DNA from: Aphelenchoides besseyi
Lineage: Eukaryota > Nematoda > Chromadorea > Rhabditida > Aphelenchoididae
NCBI GenBank assembly: GCA_024699855.1
Contig: JAMPIQ010000002.1
Coordinates: 4,650,001 to 4,714,000 of the forward strand
DNA length: 64,000 nucleotides
Direction of reading: 5' to 3'
In this document: positions 11,738 through 23,954 of the stretch, in pieces
Numbering within the stretch: the stretch's first letter is position 1
Layout: the number at the start of each line of letters is the position of its first letter
Notes under the pieces: model-generated
The model's input: the letters and a program-made list of their open reading frames with translations, nothing else
Told to the model about the DNA's origin: nothing
Database searches by the model: none
Position numbers and translations under genes: made by a program

Positions 11738-12782
11738 TCAAAGCAGTGATGCAAAAAGGCACAAAATTAAAATGCACATTTGTCCCATTTGAGTGCTTGC
11801 CGAATCGATTCCGATGTTACAATGATCGGAGTAACATGTGCATACGGAAATGGAGCTATCATCCGATTGCTCGGTAGGCAGTTTAAAAAGTTCGCGTTTT
11901 CCGTAAACACGACACGAATCTCGATACATCCAACGATACCACGCAACGATCGTTTGATTGAAACCATTGTGAAGAAGCTCATCGGCACATCCACGAATAA
12001 ATCCGCGTATTTTGACTCCTAAACCGAAAATGTCGATACGAAAACGAATCTTTGTAGTCACCTCCAACCGTTGATTCTTCGCTCATTGCAACACAGATCG
12101 TAGGACTAAAACAGCAAATGTACAAGTCTGCTCATCGAGATCACTTACCAGTTGGTAACGGGCACCAGCCGCTGATCGATGTTCTCGTCATTGCAATTGT
12201 CCGTGAAACTGAAAAACAATTTGTATCATCATATTCCGACCGAAATAATCGCGATATTGAACTCACTTCATTGGCTTCTTGTACACATGTGATAGAGCAG
12301 GCCAAACGAATTCCTAAAAGTAAGTGGAAGGCTTATTATTCTATACGAACAGCTACTCTAATTACTTGTATTTAGGCAATCGAAAAGAAACTTACGTAGA
12401 ATTTTGACATGCAAGAAAAGCATTTGACGGTATCTGAAATACTCAGGTAATTAACTTGAACTTCTCTTCGAAAATTATACGAACAGACAACAAAAAACAA
12501 ACCACTTGGTGGAATATCATCGAAAATCGAGGGCGCATAAACGGAAGGTGTTTGCTTTTGATAGAATGGATGATCGATTAGTGGTCCTTTCATAAAGAAT
12601 CCATCTTCATCGGAGTCCGGTGATTGAGTTTGAGGTCCGTTTGGTGAGAAATACTCCGATTCGCGATCATTCAGCTGACTAATTGGTTCGGGAAAATCAC
12701 CGCTCATATGCGGCGGATAGTCCAAAAGGCCGTGAGTGTGGATTGTAAGAACGAAAAGATAACCGATGGCAACGATGTGCAT
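11738..12782 (-). CDS. Ly6/QVR-like three-finger protein with likely GPI anchor
   Basis: Exon 1 (start 12782) encodes a signal peptide (MHIVAIGYLFVLTIHTHG) and an acidic, Pro-rich linker. Later exons join in phase to give the three-finger cysteine pattern: VKCFSCMSKF, TDNCNDENIDQR, VTNCPTICVAMS, IRGCADE, DSCRVYG and CTCYSDHCN. The tail ends in a hydrophobic stretch (CILILCLFASLL) after a small-residue region, the usual form of a GPI-anchor signal. Introns lie near 12420-12510, 12320-12405, 12208-12265, 12103-12150 and 12019-12061. The CVAM...RGC to CTCxxxxCN spacing resembles the quiver/sleepless and ODR-2/HOT branch of Ly6 proteins, which act at the neuronal surface on channels and receptors. 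That role is inferred from the family only. Confidence 0.82.
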
Positions 12783-15700
12783 TGCATTATGACTTCCTCT
12801 GACCGTTGAGTCAGTAAACTGAGACTCAGTTAAGAGATAAACTGTGATGTTTGTTCATTTCTGAAGCAAATTGAAACGTCAATACCCACGAGTCAGACTA
12901 GAGATAACGCTGCACGACTCTTGCGAATAAAGCGAAATTGGGATCAGCAAATCCAACACACTGATTGGAATAATTGACAGCGGCAAATGATGAGTGTCGT
13001 CTAAGCAGTCAAAATAAGAACAAAAAACCGTCGATCAAAATCGTTTCGAAAGCACAATCTCCGAGCATTTCGAACGGCTTCCAAATGCCAGTGGCCAAAC
13101 TGAAACGTTGAGATTGCGTGCAATGTGGTGCTTTGATTTATAACTTCAAATGCGAGTACCGGCTTAACAAATTCGAAGATTTTATAACAGAAATTCGTCG
13201 AAAATTATGCGCGTGAAACCGAAAACTTCCGCTCTTTTTGCCTACAGCAACATGTCAATTGATATCGGAAACAGACGGAAGAGTCAAAACGAATGCGAAA
13301 ACCGGAGGTTGGTTGAAATTTGAGACCTCAACAAACACGCGACCGACATCAAAAGGTGAAGAGGTCGACTGATTGCCGTCGGTCATTTGCCTGTGGGAAT
13401 CTCGAATGTGCCAAATTAACCATACGGTCGTTGCAATCAACGGATTAGAAGCCGGTCCAAAGTTTCCCACCACGAGATCATCAAAAGCGGATTCCGAATT
13501 CTCAAATAGACCGCAGGCCAAACATTAGCATTTGGTCACTAAAGATACTACACAGTTTAAAACTTCCAACGGCCATCTTCCATCGAACCGTAATCTCCAT
13601 CTTTCGGACGTTTGGAGCGAGACTTGTTCACCGAAAGATGTGCCACAGCTGAGTCCGATTATCAAAATCGACGGCAATCAGCGGAATCAAGAAACAAAGA
13701 AATTAAAAGAGCCACTGAACATTTTTGAAACGGAAAAGCAAGTAAATCAAAAGCAGTTGGCAAGACGGAGGGACTTCTTTGTTTGTTGTGGCAAAATGAA
13801 AAATTGAGAGTCCAATTGAAGGTGGAGAATTTGAAGGGCACGCGATGAAAGGAAGTCTCAAAAAACATCGCCGCGAATATGCGCAAACATTCGAATTAAA
13901 CAACTCCCGACCAAATTACTGCAAGTTCAGTTTCCCGTTGTTCGATTTTGTTACTCAAACCAACTTTCGTGTGCTCATGCACGCTGAGGGCACTGAGCCA
14001 CAACGAATCGACTTCCGGTAGAAATTAAAAAGTCTTGAAACGAAGGTGACAAATCACTTGTGTCTGCGGAAAAGAGCCGACGCAACAACGCGAATGAAGT
14101 TACTGGGACAGAAGAGTACGGTGTGACAAAAACTGGCAAAGATGAATCGGTTTATCCGATTGCGCATGGAGACCGAATAGTCGAGCCAATGGGAATGAAT
14201 TTCGATGTGCTACCAACCATCAATCTCCGCAATTACTTTGCCGCTTTCAAACATTACTCTCGAGGGAACGTCAGATTGAAAGTCGGGAGCTTTGTCATCG
14301 AGCGCATAAAAAGTGACAAAAAAATGAAATGTTTTACACTCGAGTGTGACCAACTCGTGTGGCCCTTCAATTTTTGGCCCTGAGTCCAATCTATGAAATC
14401 GTCAAGAAGATTGAAATCCGCCTCTCTATTGAAAAAAACCGGAACTCGTCGTCAACTGTCGAATCCGGGACTCGTCTTCAGAAGTCAACGTCGTGCAATG
14501 CAACAACGAACAATACAAACGTTGTCTTCCCAAACCGATTTCCAATTTCTTGACGAAAGACACTGTTGACTAAACGAGTTTGATTCGACTGTGAGTGGTC
14601 AAAGAAAAACAACTAAGGATTCGGGAGATGGTTCGAACAGCTGGTCTATAAACTCATCACTTCCACAATTTGAAGGCATAAATGGACAAAACAACAAACA
14701 CAAAAGACAAACATTTGACCCACAACAACAACTATTCTTTTAAACACTTACGAAGGTAATACGGTTGTTGATTCACGGGCGGTTCGTTGGTTGTCTCCGT
14801 CCACATGATATCACGACGAACTGAATGAACACAAAGAGCCGAAATCAACGGAATCAAAAGGAGCACCCAGTTGGTCATTCAGACAAGTCGATGAGTCGAC
14901 TCGGCATCGGGCGCTGATGCCGATGGAACGATGTCGTAGATTTAGTTGAACTGTTTGCGATCTAAAACAATTCCAATAAGTAAAATGTAATCAGCGAACG
15001 ACAAAACCGCGGAAATAGAACGAGACAAAAATACGAACAAAACTAACGACCTCGTCCGGCGCAACTCATTTAGCGAACCAATGGGATTGCTGTCCGTTGG
15101 CACTTTTAACGAAGCCGCTTCGGGACAATCGACCGTCTGACTGTTATCTTCGGCACTTTTTTGGAAGTTGGGCGGATGGTCGCGCAACGGAATCTCGAAT
15201 TACCGCGGTTACGGTCGTCGCTTCCACTGATATGCAAAACCTCCAGGGGACTCCAAATTGAGCGCGTGTCTATCGCTAATGAAAGGCGGGAAAGAGGTTG
15301 TTGGGTGATGAAAAACGAGAGTTTCGGGCCAAAACAATCCCCGTATTTCACACACAAAAACTTTTGCGCGTTACAAACACTTGCAATCTCGACGGTCGCC
15401 AAACGTCCGAGAGTGTAACCTCATTTTCAAAGGGACAATCAAATTCGAGAAGAAGACCGAAAACGAAAGAGATGCACCGATTTCAACTAAAAGCACAATT
15501 CTCATCACCGCCGTCCAACACTCAACGGACAGTAGTTCTTAAGTTAACAATTAAAATTCCAACATCTGATGTGCTAACCACCAATTACACACCGCTGTCT
15601 TGAAATGCCAACGACTGACACGCTTTTGATGATGAGACGTTGACAGACCGTGTAAACAAATGCTTTTCGTTGTCTTCAAATAGGCATAAGACTCTGGAGC

Positions 15701-16491
15701 CAGAGGCGATCTTGGTCTGGAGAAATGAGCAATGAAAATCGTTTAATCGAATGCCACGGTTAACTGCACAGAAAAAAGCAACGTTTGTTGTCGTAACATG
15801 ACTACGAGATTAGTTCGTCTGTTTAATTCGATAAGATCGTCCGAAACAATTGGAATCGAAAAAGAACACCGCATTTCGAACTAACAAATGATCGACCAAA
15901 AGTCTCGAGTTTCATCGGTAGCCGGTGATCAATTTGTTTCCGTCCGACAAGCCACCAAACAGAACGATCAGCTCAATCAAAATGTCAACAGCCGTGTTTT
16001 CGGTTCAAATGACCGAGAGTTATGACGAGTTGGCAAGTCGAGTGAACAAATGAGTTTGTTCATTGACAGGCTCTCGGTAACCGAAAAGATTTTCATACTT
16101 GATGACGATTTGCAAACATATTCCACAGGTTTTCAACAGTTTCCTTACGCCGGATTAGAGTCGAAAGGGAAAATCTGCCGGATTCTCGACGAGAATTCGC
16201 AGCAAAATTAATCCCCGTCGAAATCCGGTCAGTCGAACGGAAAATGCCGTCGGCCAACCACTTTTCTTTTGCCATCGCTCTTCTGTTTTAACGGATGACA
16301 AATCGACGTCGTTTTGTTGTGCGCGAGAAAAGGAAACGAGGTTATAGTCGCCTTCTAACCGCCGCAACGATTCGACAATCTTCGTCAAAAGCACAGGGTT
16401 TATTAGATAAAGTGACCAACAAATGGAGCAACACACACGCATTCTATTGAGACAAAAGAAAGACAAAATCTCAGCACCGGCGAATTGGCTT
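12783..16491. other. 3.7 kb gene-poor region
   Basis: It lies upstream of the Ly6-like gene and downstream of the ZP gene. Several open frames of 60-110 codons occur on both strands. Two look slightly coding: minus 13255-13521, 88 codons with a hydrophobic patch PLIATTVWLIWHI, and plus 14060-14383, hydrophilic. Neither shows a domain or clear splice context, and I do not call them genes. A possible first exon with a signal peptide at 14752-14878 is listed separately. Confidence 0.4.
14752..14878 (-). CDS. possible first exon of a small secreted protein
   Basis: Starting at ATG 14878 the frame reads MTNWVLLLIPLISALCVHS, a good signal peptide, followed by a polar stretch with TTNEPPVNQQPYY. 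It then reaches a consensus donor (CCTTC/GTAAG) at about 14752. I could not find a convincing second exon: the candidate acceptor near 14617 leads quickly to a stop. It may be the start of a short secreted peptide gene or a chance open frame. Confidence 0.35.
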
Positions 16492-18394
16492 TTAGGCATG
16501 AAAAGCAGAAAGCAGTTGATGGGATCGATCAGTTGATGAAGTGTTCGGTTCCCGAGGCACAATCAAAACTCGTGGACGACGCACAAAACGCCAGAGAACC
16601 GCACAGAAGATGATTGCAATCAACAAAAGAACGACAGCAGCAGTAAGAATGAAAGTCGAGAGTGTTTGACGACCAACGCAAATTTGTCGTGGCGATGTTA
16701 CGTCAATGGATCTCGGAGCAATTCGAGATGTCAACGGTTCTCCATCCTGATCAAATCTTCCGGACTCTGAAACATCCACAACATCAATGCTGTGTGCATT
16801 AACATCCATTTCAATGGAAGCTCTTCCGAACATTCGTTTTGTCGATTGTGGTTCAAATGTCGATGTGAATGGCGCTGAGGCTTTCAAAGCCTTCTCGTCG
16901 ATAGGTAGTGTGGGTAACGGAAGATCCAAAAGCTGTTCATCACGTGAATCTGCAGTCAATGATGATGCGTAACGATGTTCACTTGACAAATCTGTTGGAG
17001 TTGACGTTTCTTCAAGAAACTCGGCGTTCTCATCTTCCTCAGTTTCTGCGATCTGTGCACTTGAGGGAACAGAAATTTGGCCAAAGTTTTGTGAGTCATT
17101 GATGTCAATGTCTTCATTTTCATTGACAAGAACCGAATCGTCTGGAAATCCGGTAACAAAATTGACCGAACGTTCGGGAATAACCGGAGGTCGTGGTGAT
17201 GGAAAGTCTGCATCATAACTTAAAGAAGTTCGATCAAACTGCTCAATTGATGACTCCAAATTCGGAGCATTTAGCGGACACCGATCGGAAGTACGCTGAA
17301 ATTATCCATATGATTAGCAGTGAAAATCCCTTCAACTTACTGCACAGCGACCATAAACGTCTTTGAGTTCTAGGCGTATTGCACAAGAAAAATAGACCGC
17401 CGGTTTATCGGCCCATTTAAAGATGAAGCCCCGAAACGACGCTTCCAGATCTCCGGCATAATCGATCGACGACATCAGTGTCTTGTCGATTGGGCATCTA
17501 AATGACTAGTTCAACACATAAATAGATTTTGTGTTACCCGTTCTCATCGAGCAGTTTCTGTGAATTACGATTCCCATCGTTAACATCACAACTAAAAATG
17601 ATTAGGTAAAGATTTCGCTTTTGCAATCTACTCGCCTGTGAACTGTAAGACAGTATTGATGATAATTATCCTCCTCGCTGACTTCATTTCCATCCTCGTT
17701 CTTAACCGACTCGCAAGTCCACCGATGTTGGACTTGAGCGCCGACAACGGCAAAAATAAGTTGTTTGCCATCGCTGTTTAAGACCTAAACAAAGAAGTTG
17801 ACTTTGCCAAACGTTCTTCTTACATCATAACGGCACTTAGGAACAACGGCCTTCGAACTTATTTGAAGTTTTTCGACATCTGAGGATTCAGAAGACGCGG
17901 AGAAATCGAGTGTGTCAATTTTGTTCGTGTATCGTTGACTTGTTTCAACGTACGAACACTGAATTTGAAATGCACGATCGTTCTTCGTCAGAAACTTTCG
18001 GTGCAACATCAAGACAATGGAAATTTCGAATGTGATTCCTTTTGGTTCGATTGTTCGAAGTCTTCTTATGCCACAGTCCGTTGAAATTGGAATAGTTATG
18101 TTCGCAACGTTTCCAACGCCATTGCCAGAAACCTTGCAGTTTTTCTGATCGAAAAATCCTTTCGCGTACTAAACCGGAAGATAAGAAGATCGATAGCTGC
18201 GAACTCACCACGTTTCCTACGAATGGTTCCGATGTTTGAAACGAAACTTTTATGGAGCCATCACCACAGCGTACTTGTGGAGATCCGATCAGCTTAACAT
18301 TAACGTTTTGCCCCTCAACGTTAGAAAGCAATACAAATGAGCAAATGAAAGTAAAAACAAAAGAGCAATTAAGAAGCGATCTGTCGACCAACAT
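16492..18394 (-). CDS. ZP-domain cuticlin-type transmembrane protein
   Basis: The frame starts MLVDRSLLNCSF with a signal peptide (FVFTFICSFVLLSNVEG). The ZP-N half follows: VKLIGSPQVRCGDGSIKVSF, with the next Cys in QKNCKVSGNG and ISTDCGI. The ZP-C half carries PKCRYDV, RWTCESV, YCLTVHR, CDVNDGN, CPIDKTL, FSCAIRLEL and GRC..CP, the usual eight-plus cysteine set. The last exon (17259-16492) is an acidic Ser/Thr-rich stalk of about 170 residues, a membrane helix (LTAAVVLLLIAIIFCAVLW), then RRPRVLIVPREP and a short cytoplasmic tail. Nematode ZP proteins of this form are polymerised in the cuticle or apical matrix. No clear furin site was located by eye. Upstream in-frame ATGs exist (18481), but the signal peptide points to 18394. 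Confidence 0.9.
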
Positions 18395-19024
18395 GAAGAG
18401 GCGACTTCTCGACTCGAAGACAAATGCAAGACTGAGCTGCAAATCAGTTGTTGGGATTACAAATCGAAAGTGAATCCGCAAAAAACATTCGCCTTTTCAA
18501 TCTCCGGCCACAGGATCGATGAACCGGAAGAGAAGGCGGAGAGAGGCGTGAAATTCTCACGTCATCGTTAAGCACCAACTCCAACAGCGAACCCAATTAC
18601 TTCGGTCGATAGTCAACAGCGTGTAAGCGAGTAATAAGTTGAGAGCGCAATCGAGTCTCCGGAAGACGTTAAGTCGATATCGAAAAGCTCTGACGGTCGA
18701 CTTTCTTTTGTTTTCTGATGTTCGTGTCCCGTTTAAGAAACAGCGATCCTCCCAAATCCACGAAAACAATCCACCGTCACAACAATTGCAAACGAACCGC
18801 CGACATCAAGTTCAGAAGCGCCGTCCACCGAAGAGGACGGCGATTACGATGCGCGGTCGTTTCGAAATCGTTCGTGAACAAACCGAAAATTACCGATGAG
18901 CTAAAATCCATCCGACACGGAAAAGTCACGAAGACATTTCCAAAACAGAGAAAACGATTTACGATCACATTTCAGGTTTCGACAAACATGTTAATGGGCT
19001 TGCAAAACAAATTACTTCGCTAAT
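18395..19024. other. intergenic; left edge of the repeat-rich island
   Basis: Upstream region of the ZP gene. Overlapping basic open frames (for example plus 18639-19023) have no domain. The duplicated ADCK1 segment begins at 19025. Confidence 0.4.
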
Positions 19025-19573
19025 TGTTTCCAATGATACTACAGAATCTTGCAAACATTTAAAACAATTCTACGCTAATTTATTGGTTCTAACAAATCAA
19101 ATGGTCATTGGCACGTAGTTTGACGTCCGTTTTGGAGTCGTCCATTCCTTTACAATCAGGTAGTTTTGATATAGGAAGATCTTGAACAACGTGAAATACA
19201 ATCCAATGATTGCACGAGACCATTGCACAAAGTTTTTGGCTTGACGAATTCGCTCATCGTAAAGCACTTTGGTACACGATTTGGCCATCTAAAATGTTCG
19301 TATTCCAATATGCCGTTCAAAACAACCTCAAGAAATGCATCGGAACGGTTGTGAGCACCGAGTCGACGTTCGATTGCACGTATCAAGTCATTTGTCTTCA
19401 GAATCAAAAGCATCGGTCTGGGCATCCGATCGAGAACCTGCATAATCTGCGGAATCAACGAAGCAGCATAGTTCTTGATTTCGTTCGTTTCCGCTTCAGT
19501 TTGTTTGTGTTTACCAATGCCCTTTGTAACCGAATCCCAGCTTCTCGAAGTAACTGAAATAACCTCAGTCGTA
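19025..19573 (-). pseudogene. truncated perfect copy of the ADCK1 3' end
   Basis: This 549-base block appears identical to 26802-27350, at a constant offset of 7777 bases. It holds the last coding exon of ADCK1 (starting around VTSRSWDSVTKG, ending RSSYIKTT at stop 19097-19099), its 3' flank, and part of the last intron. It lacks every upstream exon, including all kinase motifs, so it cannot make ADCK1. The left boundary is exact: 19024 differs from 26801. The right boundary is 19573, inside the intron. Perfect identity means a recent copy, or an assembly duplicate. Confidence 0.9.
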
Positions 19574-20376
19574 GTGCTAATACGAATCGATAACCCATGA
19601 ACTGACGACCCACAGAATTGGCACTCATAATGATCACTTGCATTTTCGAATTAGATTGCTAGCTATTTGCACACCCGTGTCATTGTAGTAGTTAACGTTC
19701 TTTTCCTTCTTAAACATCATTGTTGTTTAATTAAGCTTTGAGGGATTTTCAACCGCCGGCCGGAGTGTCTGATTTCGAAGACATCGGAAAAAGGGTGCAA
19801 CGAAATGCCACTGCAATCGGCGATTCTTAAATCACGCCGATGACGTTTAATTCACATTTCGCGACAGTTCGAGATCCTTGCCTACCGTTTTCTGTTGTTT
19901 AGCTTATGCGATTTCAGTTCTCAAGTTTCCATACCGTTACTTCTTCTCAATTCTCCATAATCTCTTTACAATTCAGAACCACCAGTTGAATCTGTTCAAT
20001 TCCTCAGCAGAATCTGCTTTCTAATCTTCGGGGATTTTGTTTAAGTCGAGTTCCGATCGCGGTCATATTACGGTCTATCAACCCAAGCTTGAGAATAAAC
20101 ACGCTTCTCTTTAACTTGGGACACACCTCGTCGCCTTAGGTTTCCTGAGAGAAGAGGGCGCTACGGGCGATTCAATTTGAATCGATATTATCGAAAATTT
20201 TACAATTCAAACCTTCATTAATATGCATTCAAAATGGCGCATCTTTTTTGTTGACATAATGCAACATTTTCCAAAAATATTTTGTCATGCTGAATTTTGC
20301 TGTTACAACAATTTTTTCTATTTTTCGTTTTCCTTCGAGAGACTTTGAAATCTGGTTGTTTATTTTAGCCGTGATA
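19574..20376. other. intergenic after the ADCK1 fragment
   Basis: No gene recognised. Reading leftward, the frame joining the ADCK1 fragment contains ECQFCGSSVHG, a zinc-finger-like string. I see no start or family support for a fusion. The right end is A/T-rich (about 20215-20300). Confidence 0.35.
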
Positions 20377-21956
20377 ATGAGTTGGCGTAAAAATCCAAAG
20401 ATTGAGAAATTGTTGGAGAAGGCAACACTTGAAACTCTCCTAAAAGTGTATTTCCAACGAGTTTATGGCAAAGAGGAAGTGCAGGAGATGGAGAGCGTTT
20501 TGAAGCACGTTTTTGCAAAATACCCAAATAAAGAACAACTTTATGAGGTTGGTCCAAAAGGCTCTTTTGTTAAAAACAACAATTCCGTGGATTATTCTTA
20601 AACAATTGTGTTTAGAAACTGTACGATGGAAACAACGAAAATGATGCTCAGCCTTTATTGGATGAATGCCTTGATAAACTTTGTGAGATATGTATTCTTA
20701 TTAACATCTAAGAAACATTCGAATAGTCTTGTCCGCCTTGGTAAAGAGATGGAGCTTCCCATCTTGCCGTGAGTTCTGTATTTTCAGGACCTGTAGGCAA
20801 TGTTCTTTTTGGCCATAAGTTACCGATTTGAAGGTGATTTTATTCCTCAAACTTGGGTTAATTAATCAATAACATAAGCAGGAAAAAACCGAGTTAAACA
20901 AATTTGAGCAGGGAGATGGAAAAACGCGAATGTTGAATGAAAGAAAGTGGAGGTCGTTCCCAGGCGATGAAGGGCCCATATGCTCAATGCACGATCGTAC
21001 GGATGAGCGTTCTTGGTTTCGTACGTCCGATGAATCGGAAAATCTTTTAAAATTAAAATAATAAAATTTATTTTTAAGAACATATTATTACGATTACAGA
21101 AACCTCTAAATCAAGCAAAAAGTCACACACGGCAACTTTAATGACACTTGCTCAATTGTTCCTTCGGATTGGTGATTACCGACTAGCTTGCGAGGTTATC
21201 TGGTGCGGTATTTCATTGGCGATCCAAGGTAACTTTTTACTTTAAATCTTTAAACATGAACGATTTATCCATGTTCGGATTTCATTCGTCTTCGTGGGTT
21301 AATGGTCGAGCTTCAACCGCACAACGGAAAGAGGCGATTCATTCAAGAACCAGTTAAAATCGGAAAGACATTTGCGTCTTTGAAAAATAAGTCGATTATT
21401 CCATTTTAAACTAAGATCTTCCTAACTTCAATTCAATAAGTCATCTCAACTTCAAAAAATCTCTTTAAGATTTATCTCGTTAAATGCCATTAACGAAAAC
21501 ATTTACTTATCAATAATATGATTATTATTTTGTTATCTATATTCTACATTTTTAGTTGCAACTGTTCATCTACACTAATAGTCATAAGCGAGATGAGGTC
21601 AATTTTGCAATCGAATGCGCTTACGGATTTATTCAGCAGCTTCAAAGTTTTGTGCGATATCGCCAAAAGAAATAAATCTTTCGCTTACGTTTCGAAGAGT
21701 GTCACTAACCAGCTGCTAAGGCGCGCTTATCTCAGCTCTGTAATTAATGGCCTCGAAATTTCGAATTTCGCTTAAATCGCTTGATTGTCCCGAAAACTCT
21801 CAGACACCAATTTTATTTCGTTTGCAGCATAGTGTCTCCGAAGAGCGAAATAAACTACTGTACTCCAAGCAACTACTCGTCTTAATTTCTAAGTCCAGTT
21901 CGGACAGTTTTGAGCAACTGACGAAAAAAAAATTGAGTTGGAAAAAGCGGAAACTT
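20377..21956 (+). CDS. unidentified gene, copy 1 (multi-exon or decayed)
   Basis: ATG 20377 follows an acceptor (TGTTTATTTTAG) eleven bases upstream with no exon before it. The first exon (MSWRKNPKIEKLLEKATLET, then a Glu/Lys-rich helix to LYE) joins in phase to KLYDGNNENDAQPLLDECLD. Further coding-like pieces are LMTLAQLFLRIGDYRLACEV (about 21138-21230), FIRLRGLMVELQPHNGKRRF (about 21288-21385) and, after an intron, IYTNSHKRDEVNFAIECAYG (about 21556-21670). The last two are homologous to pieces at 26430-26745. I do not recognise the family. Stops in the middle of some joined frames mean it may be a pseudogene. The 3' end carries AATAAA near 21991. Confidence 0.4.
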
Positions 21957-22032
21957 TAACTACTGATTCGTTGTATTTTCCCTATAATTTTTAATAAAGT
22001 TATTACTCATACGTGTACTACTGTTTCCAATG

Positions 22033-22190
22033 ATTAACGACCGCAAAGGGGGCATTTTTACAAGAAATGAGCTTTCTGATTTCGTAATTTTATTTGAGAT
22101 TTGGAATCTGGAAGAAAATTTGGTCAGAAGTTTTTTCGCGAGCTCATAGTGACGGAAAGTATTTCATTGTGGTGTCGTTTAGTTATGTAG
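22033..22190. repeat. dispersed repeat R1, intact copy
   Basis: From TAACGACCGCAAA the sequence parallels 23955-24089 and then 25456-25475, at roughly 80 percent by eye. Shared blocks include GAAATGAGCTTT and TTTTTTCGCGAGCT. It starts immediately after the TGTTTCCAATGAT string shared with the ADCK1 region. This copy has no transposon and serves as the empty site for the mariner insertion in the other copy. Confidence 0.75.
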
Positions 22191-23954
22191 GTGACGAGAA
22201 CGACCACGCAATAATTCAACTTACTCATGTTAACGACGGAAATCTGCCCCTACCATTTGATTATCCGGGGCGTCACGGAATTCTGCAGCAAAAATCTGGG
22301 CGGATCTATTGAGCAAGCTCAATTGGGACGAATTCGAAACTCCGGTTAAGGTAACAAATTGGATCGTTACAAAATTCATATTTGAATTTCAGAATCACGC
22401 GTGCATTGGTTCCGGATGTCGAATCAAGCACTTTCATCACCGCGCGTTATTAAACCACGTTCTAAACGACCACCTTAAAATTCACGTGTCTGCGAGCGAG
22501 ATCCAACTTTTACCGCCCGACGCTAAAAGTCCCGCGCACTGACCACTCGCACACTGGGCAGAATCGGGAGTTACCCCGAAACTTTTTCCCTGATGTGGCA
22601 TTGTGCCTGAATAAATTGTTCGCCTTAACAAATAAACAAATTTGACAAAAATAATCCAATTTGCATATAGAATGATATATTAAAGAGTTTTCGGGCTATC
22701 GAATGATACCAAACACTCATCATGGCATTCTGTTTTTGGTCCTTTTTTCGATCACTTTCTCGGTCCCGCTTTGCGGTGGTCAACTTTAAGTCGTTGTAAA
22801 AAAGGTTGCGTCGCGCGTATTTCAATTTCAGCGTGTAGAATTGTTCGTTATAACCTGCCGTGTCTATGTTGCAAATTCCGTGTCGATAGGAGCACTTTTG
22901 ACAGTTATTTATCAACTTTTCTATTACAGATATGGAGAAAAACGCTCAAAAATAAGCCTGCTCGAGCCGGAATTGAAAAACGGCAAAAAATAGCGGAACA
23001 ACGACGACAGCAAGCTGAAATTACGAATGAGAAAAAGCGTCGACGATCTAAACTTCGGCTTCAATGAAAACAAGCGACTCCAGCATTTTCTGACCGATCA
23101 TCTCCGGCTTGTGTTAGCGGACCGTTCATTAGTTGTTTTTAATGATTAAATAGGTAACTTTTGTACTTTTTCATTTTTTATTAAAGATAAAGATAAAATA
23201 AATTGTTGTCAAAGCAAAAAAGACGCTTCCAAGCGGACCAAAAAACCTCGTTTGAATTGGCGCGCATTTTTTTGTGACCAGCACCACGAGTTGTCTTATC
23301 AACGATGCGGTGAGTACCACATTGTACCGGGTTAGGACTTCAGCTCGGTGGACGTGGAACTTCTCATCCGGAAGTTACGTCTAAGATTGATATTTGAATA
23401 TCAATTTGGATTTATGACTGATTGGAGACATGAAGGCCGGCATCTAGCGTTAATGAATGGCATTCATTCAAAACATCACAACAAAAACAATGAAAAGTTG
23501 GATGTTGAGAAAATGAAAGCCTTTATTGGCCAGCACTACGAACACAGTCGCAGGTCGATTCGCGACCATCTCACGAAGAAGTTCGGAACCCGGCATCTCG
23601 TTGACCTGAAATTCTCGGTTCTATTGCACGACAGAACAGCTTGACAGTGTTGGTCTTCTTCTTTTTTGCGTTTCGTGTGGATTTTTACTAACTGATGCAC
23701 ATTAGGAGCCTATTTTTGGTTGTCTCTTTATAGGGGTTTTAATTAAATTCTGTACTCCGGTGGGGTTCGTTGGAAATTGGGTTTATGATGAATGAGCCGA
23801 TTGACTAACCGCCCACGCAGCGAACGCTGGATATTGAGCAGCTGACACAGTCGATCGAGTCAACTTGTCGGGAATTCCTTGAAAAGATCGCCGGAAACGG
23901 AAAAGCTAACGCCCGCTTTAGCTGTCGTTAGCCCGGTGTGCACTCGGCCAAAAA
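22191..23954. other. island sequence with small domain-less open frames
   Basis: Three pieces look mildly coding on the plus strand. At 22390-22542 the frame has CIGSGCRIKHFHHRALLNH, which resembles a Cys/His finger, and ends PPDAKSPAH. At 22921-23064 the frame is strongly basic (EKRQKIAEQRRQQAE, KKRRRSKLRLQ). At 23348-23644 it is a 98-codon frame with EKMKAFIGQHYEHSRRSIRD. None has a recognised family or a firm gene model. They may be exons or remnants of the same decayed gene family as the neighbouring copies. Confidence 0.3.

Noticed and set aside
13255..13521. Minus-strand 88-codon frame with a hydrophobic patch
   Set aside because: No signal peptide, no splice context and no known family; left as intergenic.
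19574..19643. Zinc-finger fused to the ADCK1 fragment (ECQFCGSSVHG)
   Set aside because: Only one Cys pair and one His, no complete finger, no start codon, and the join lies in former intron sequence.
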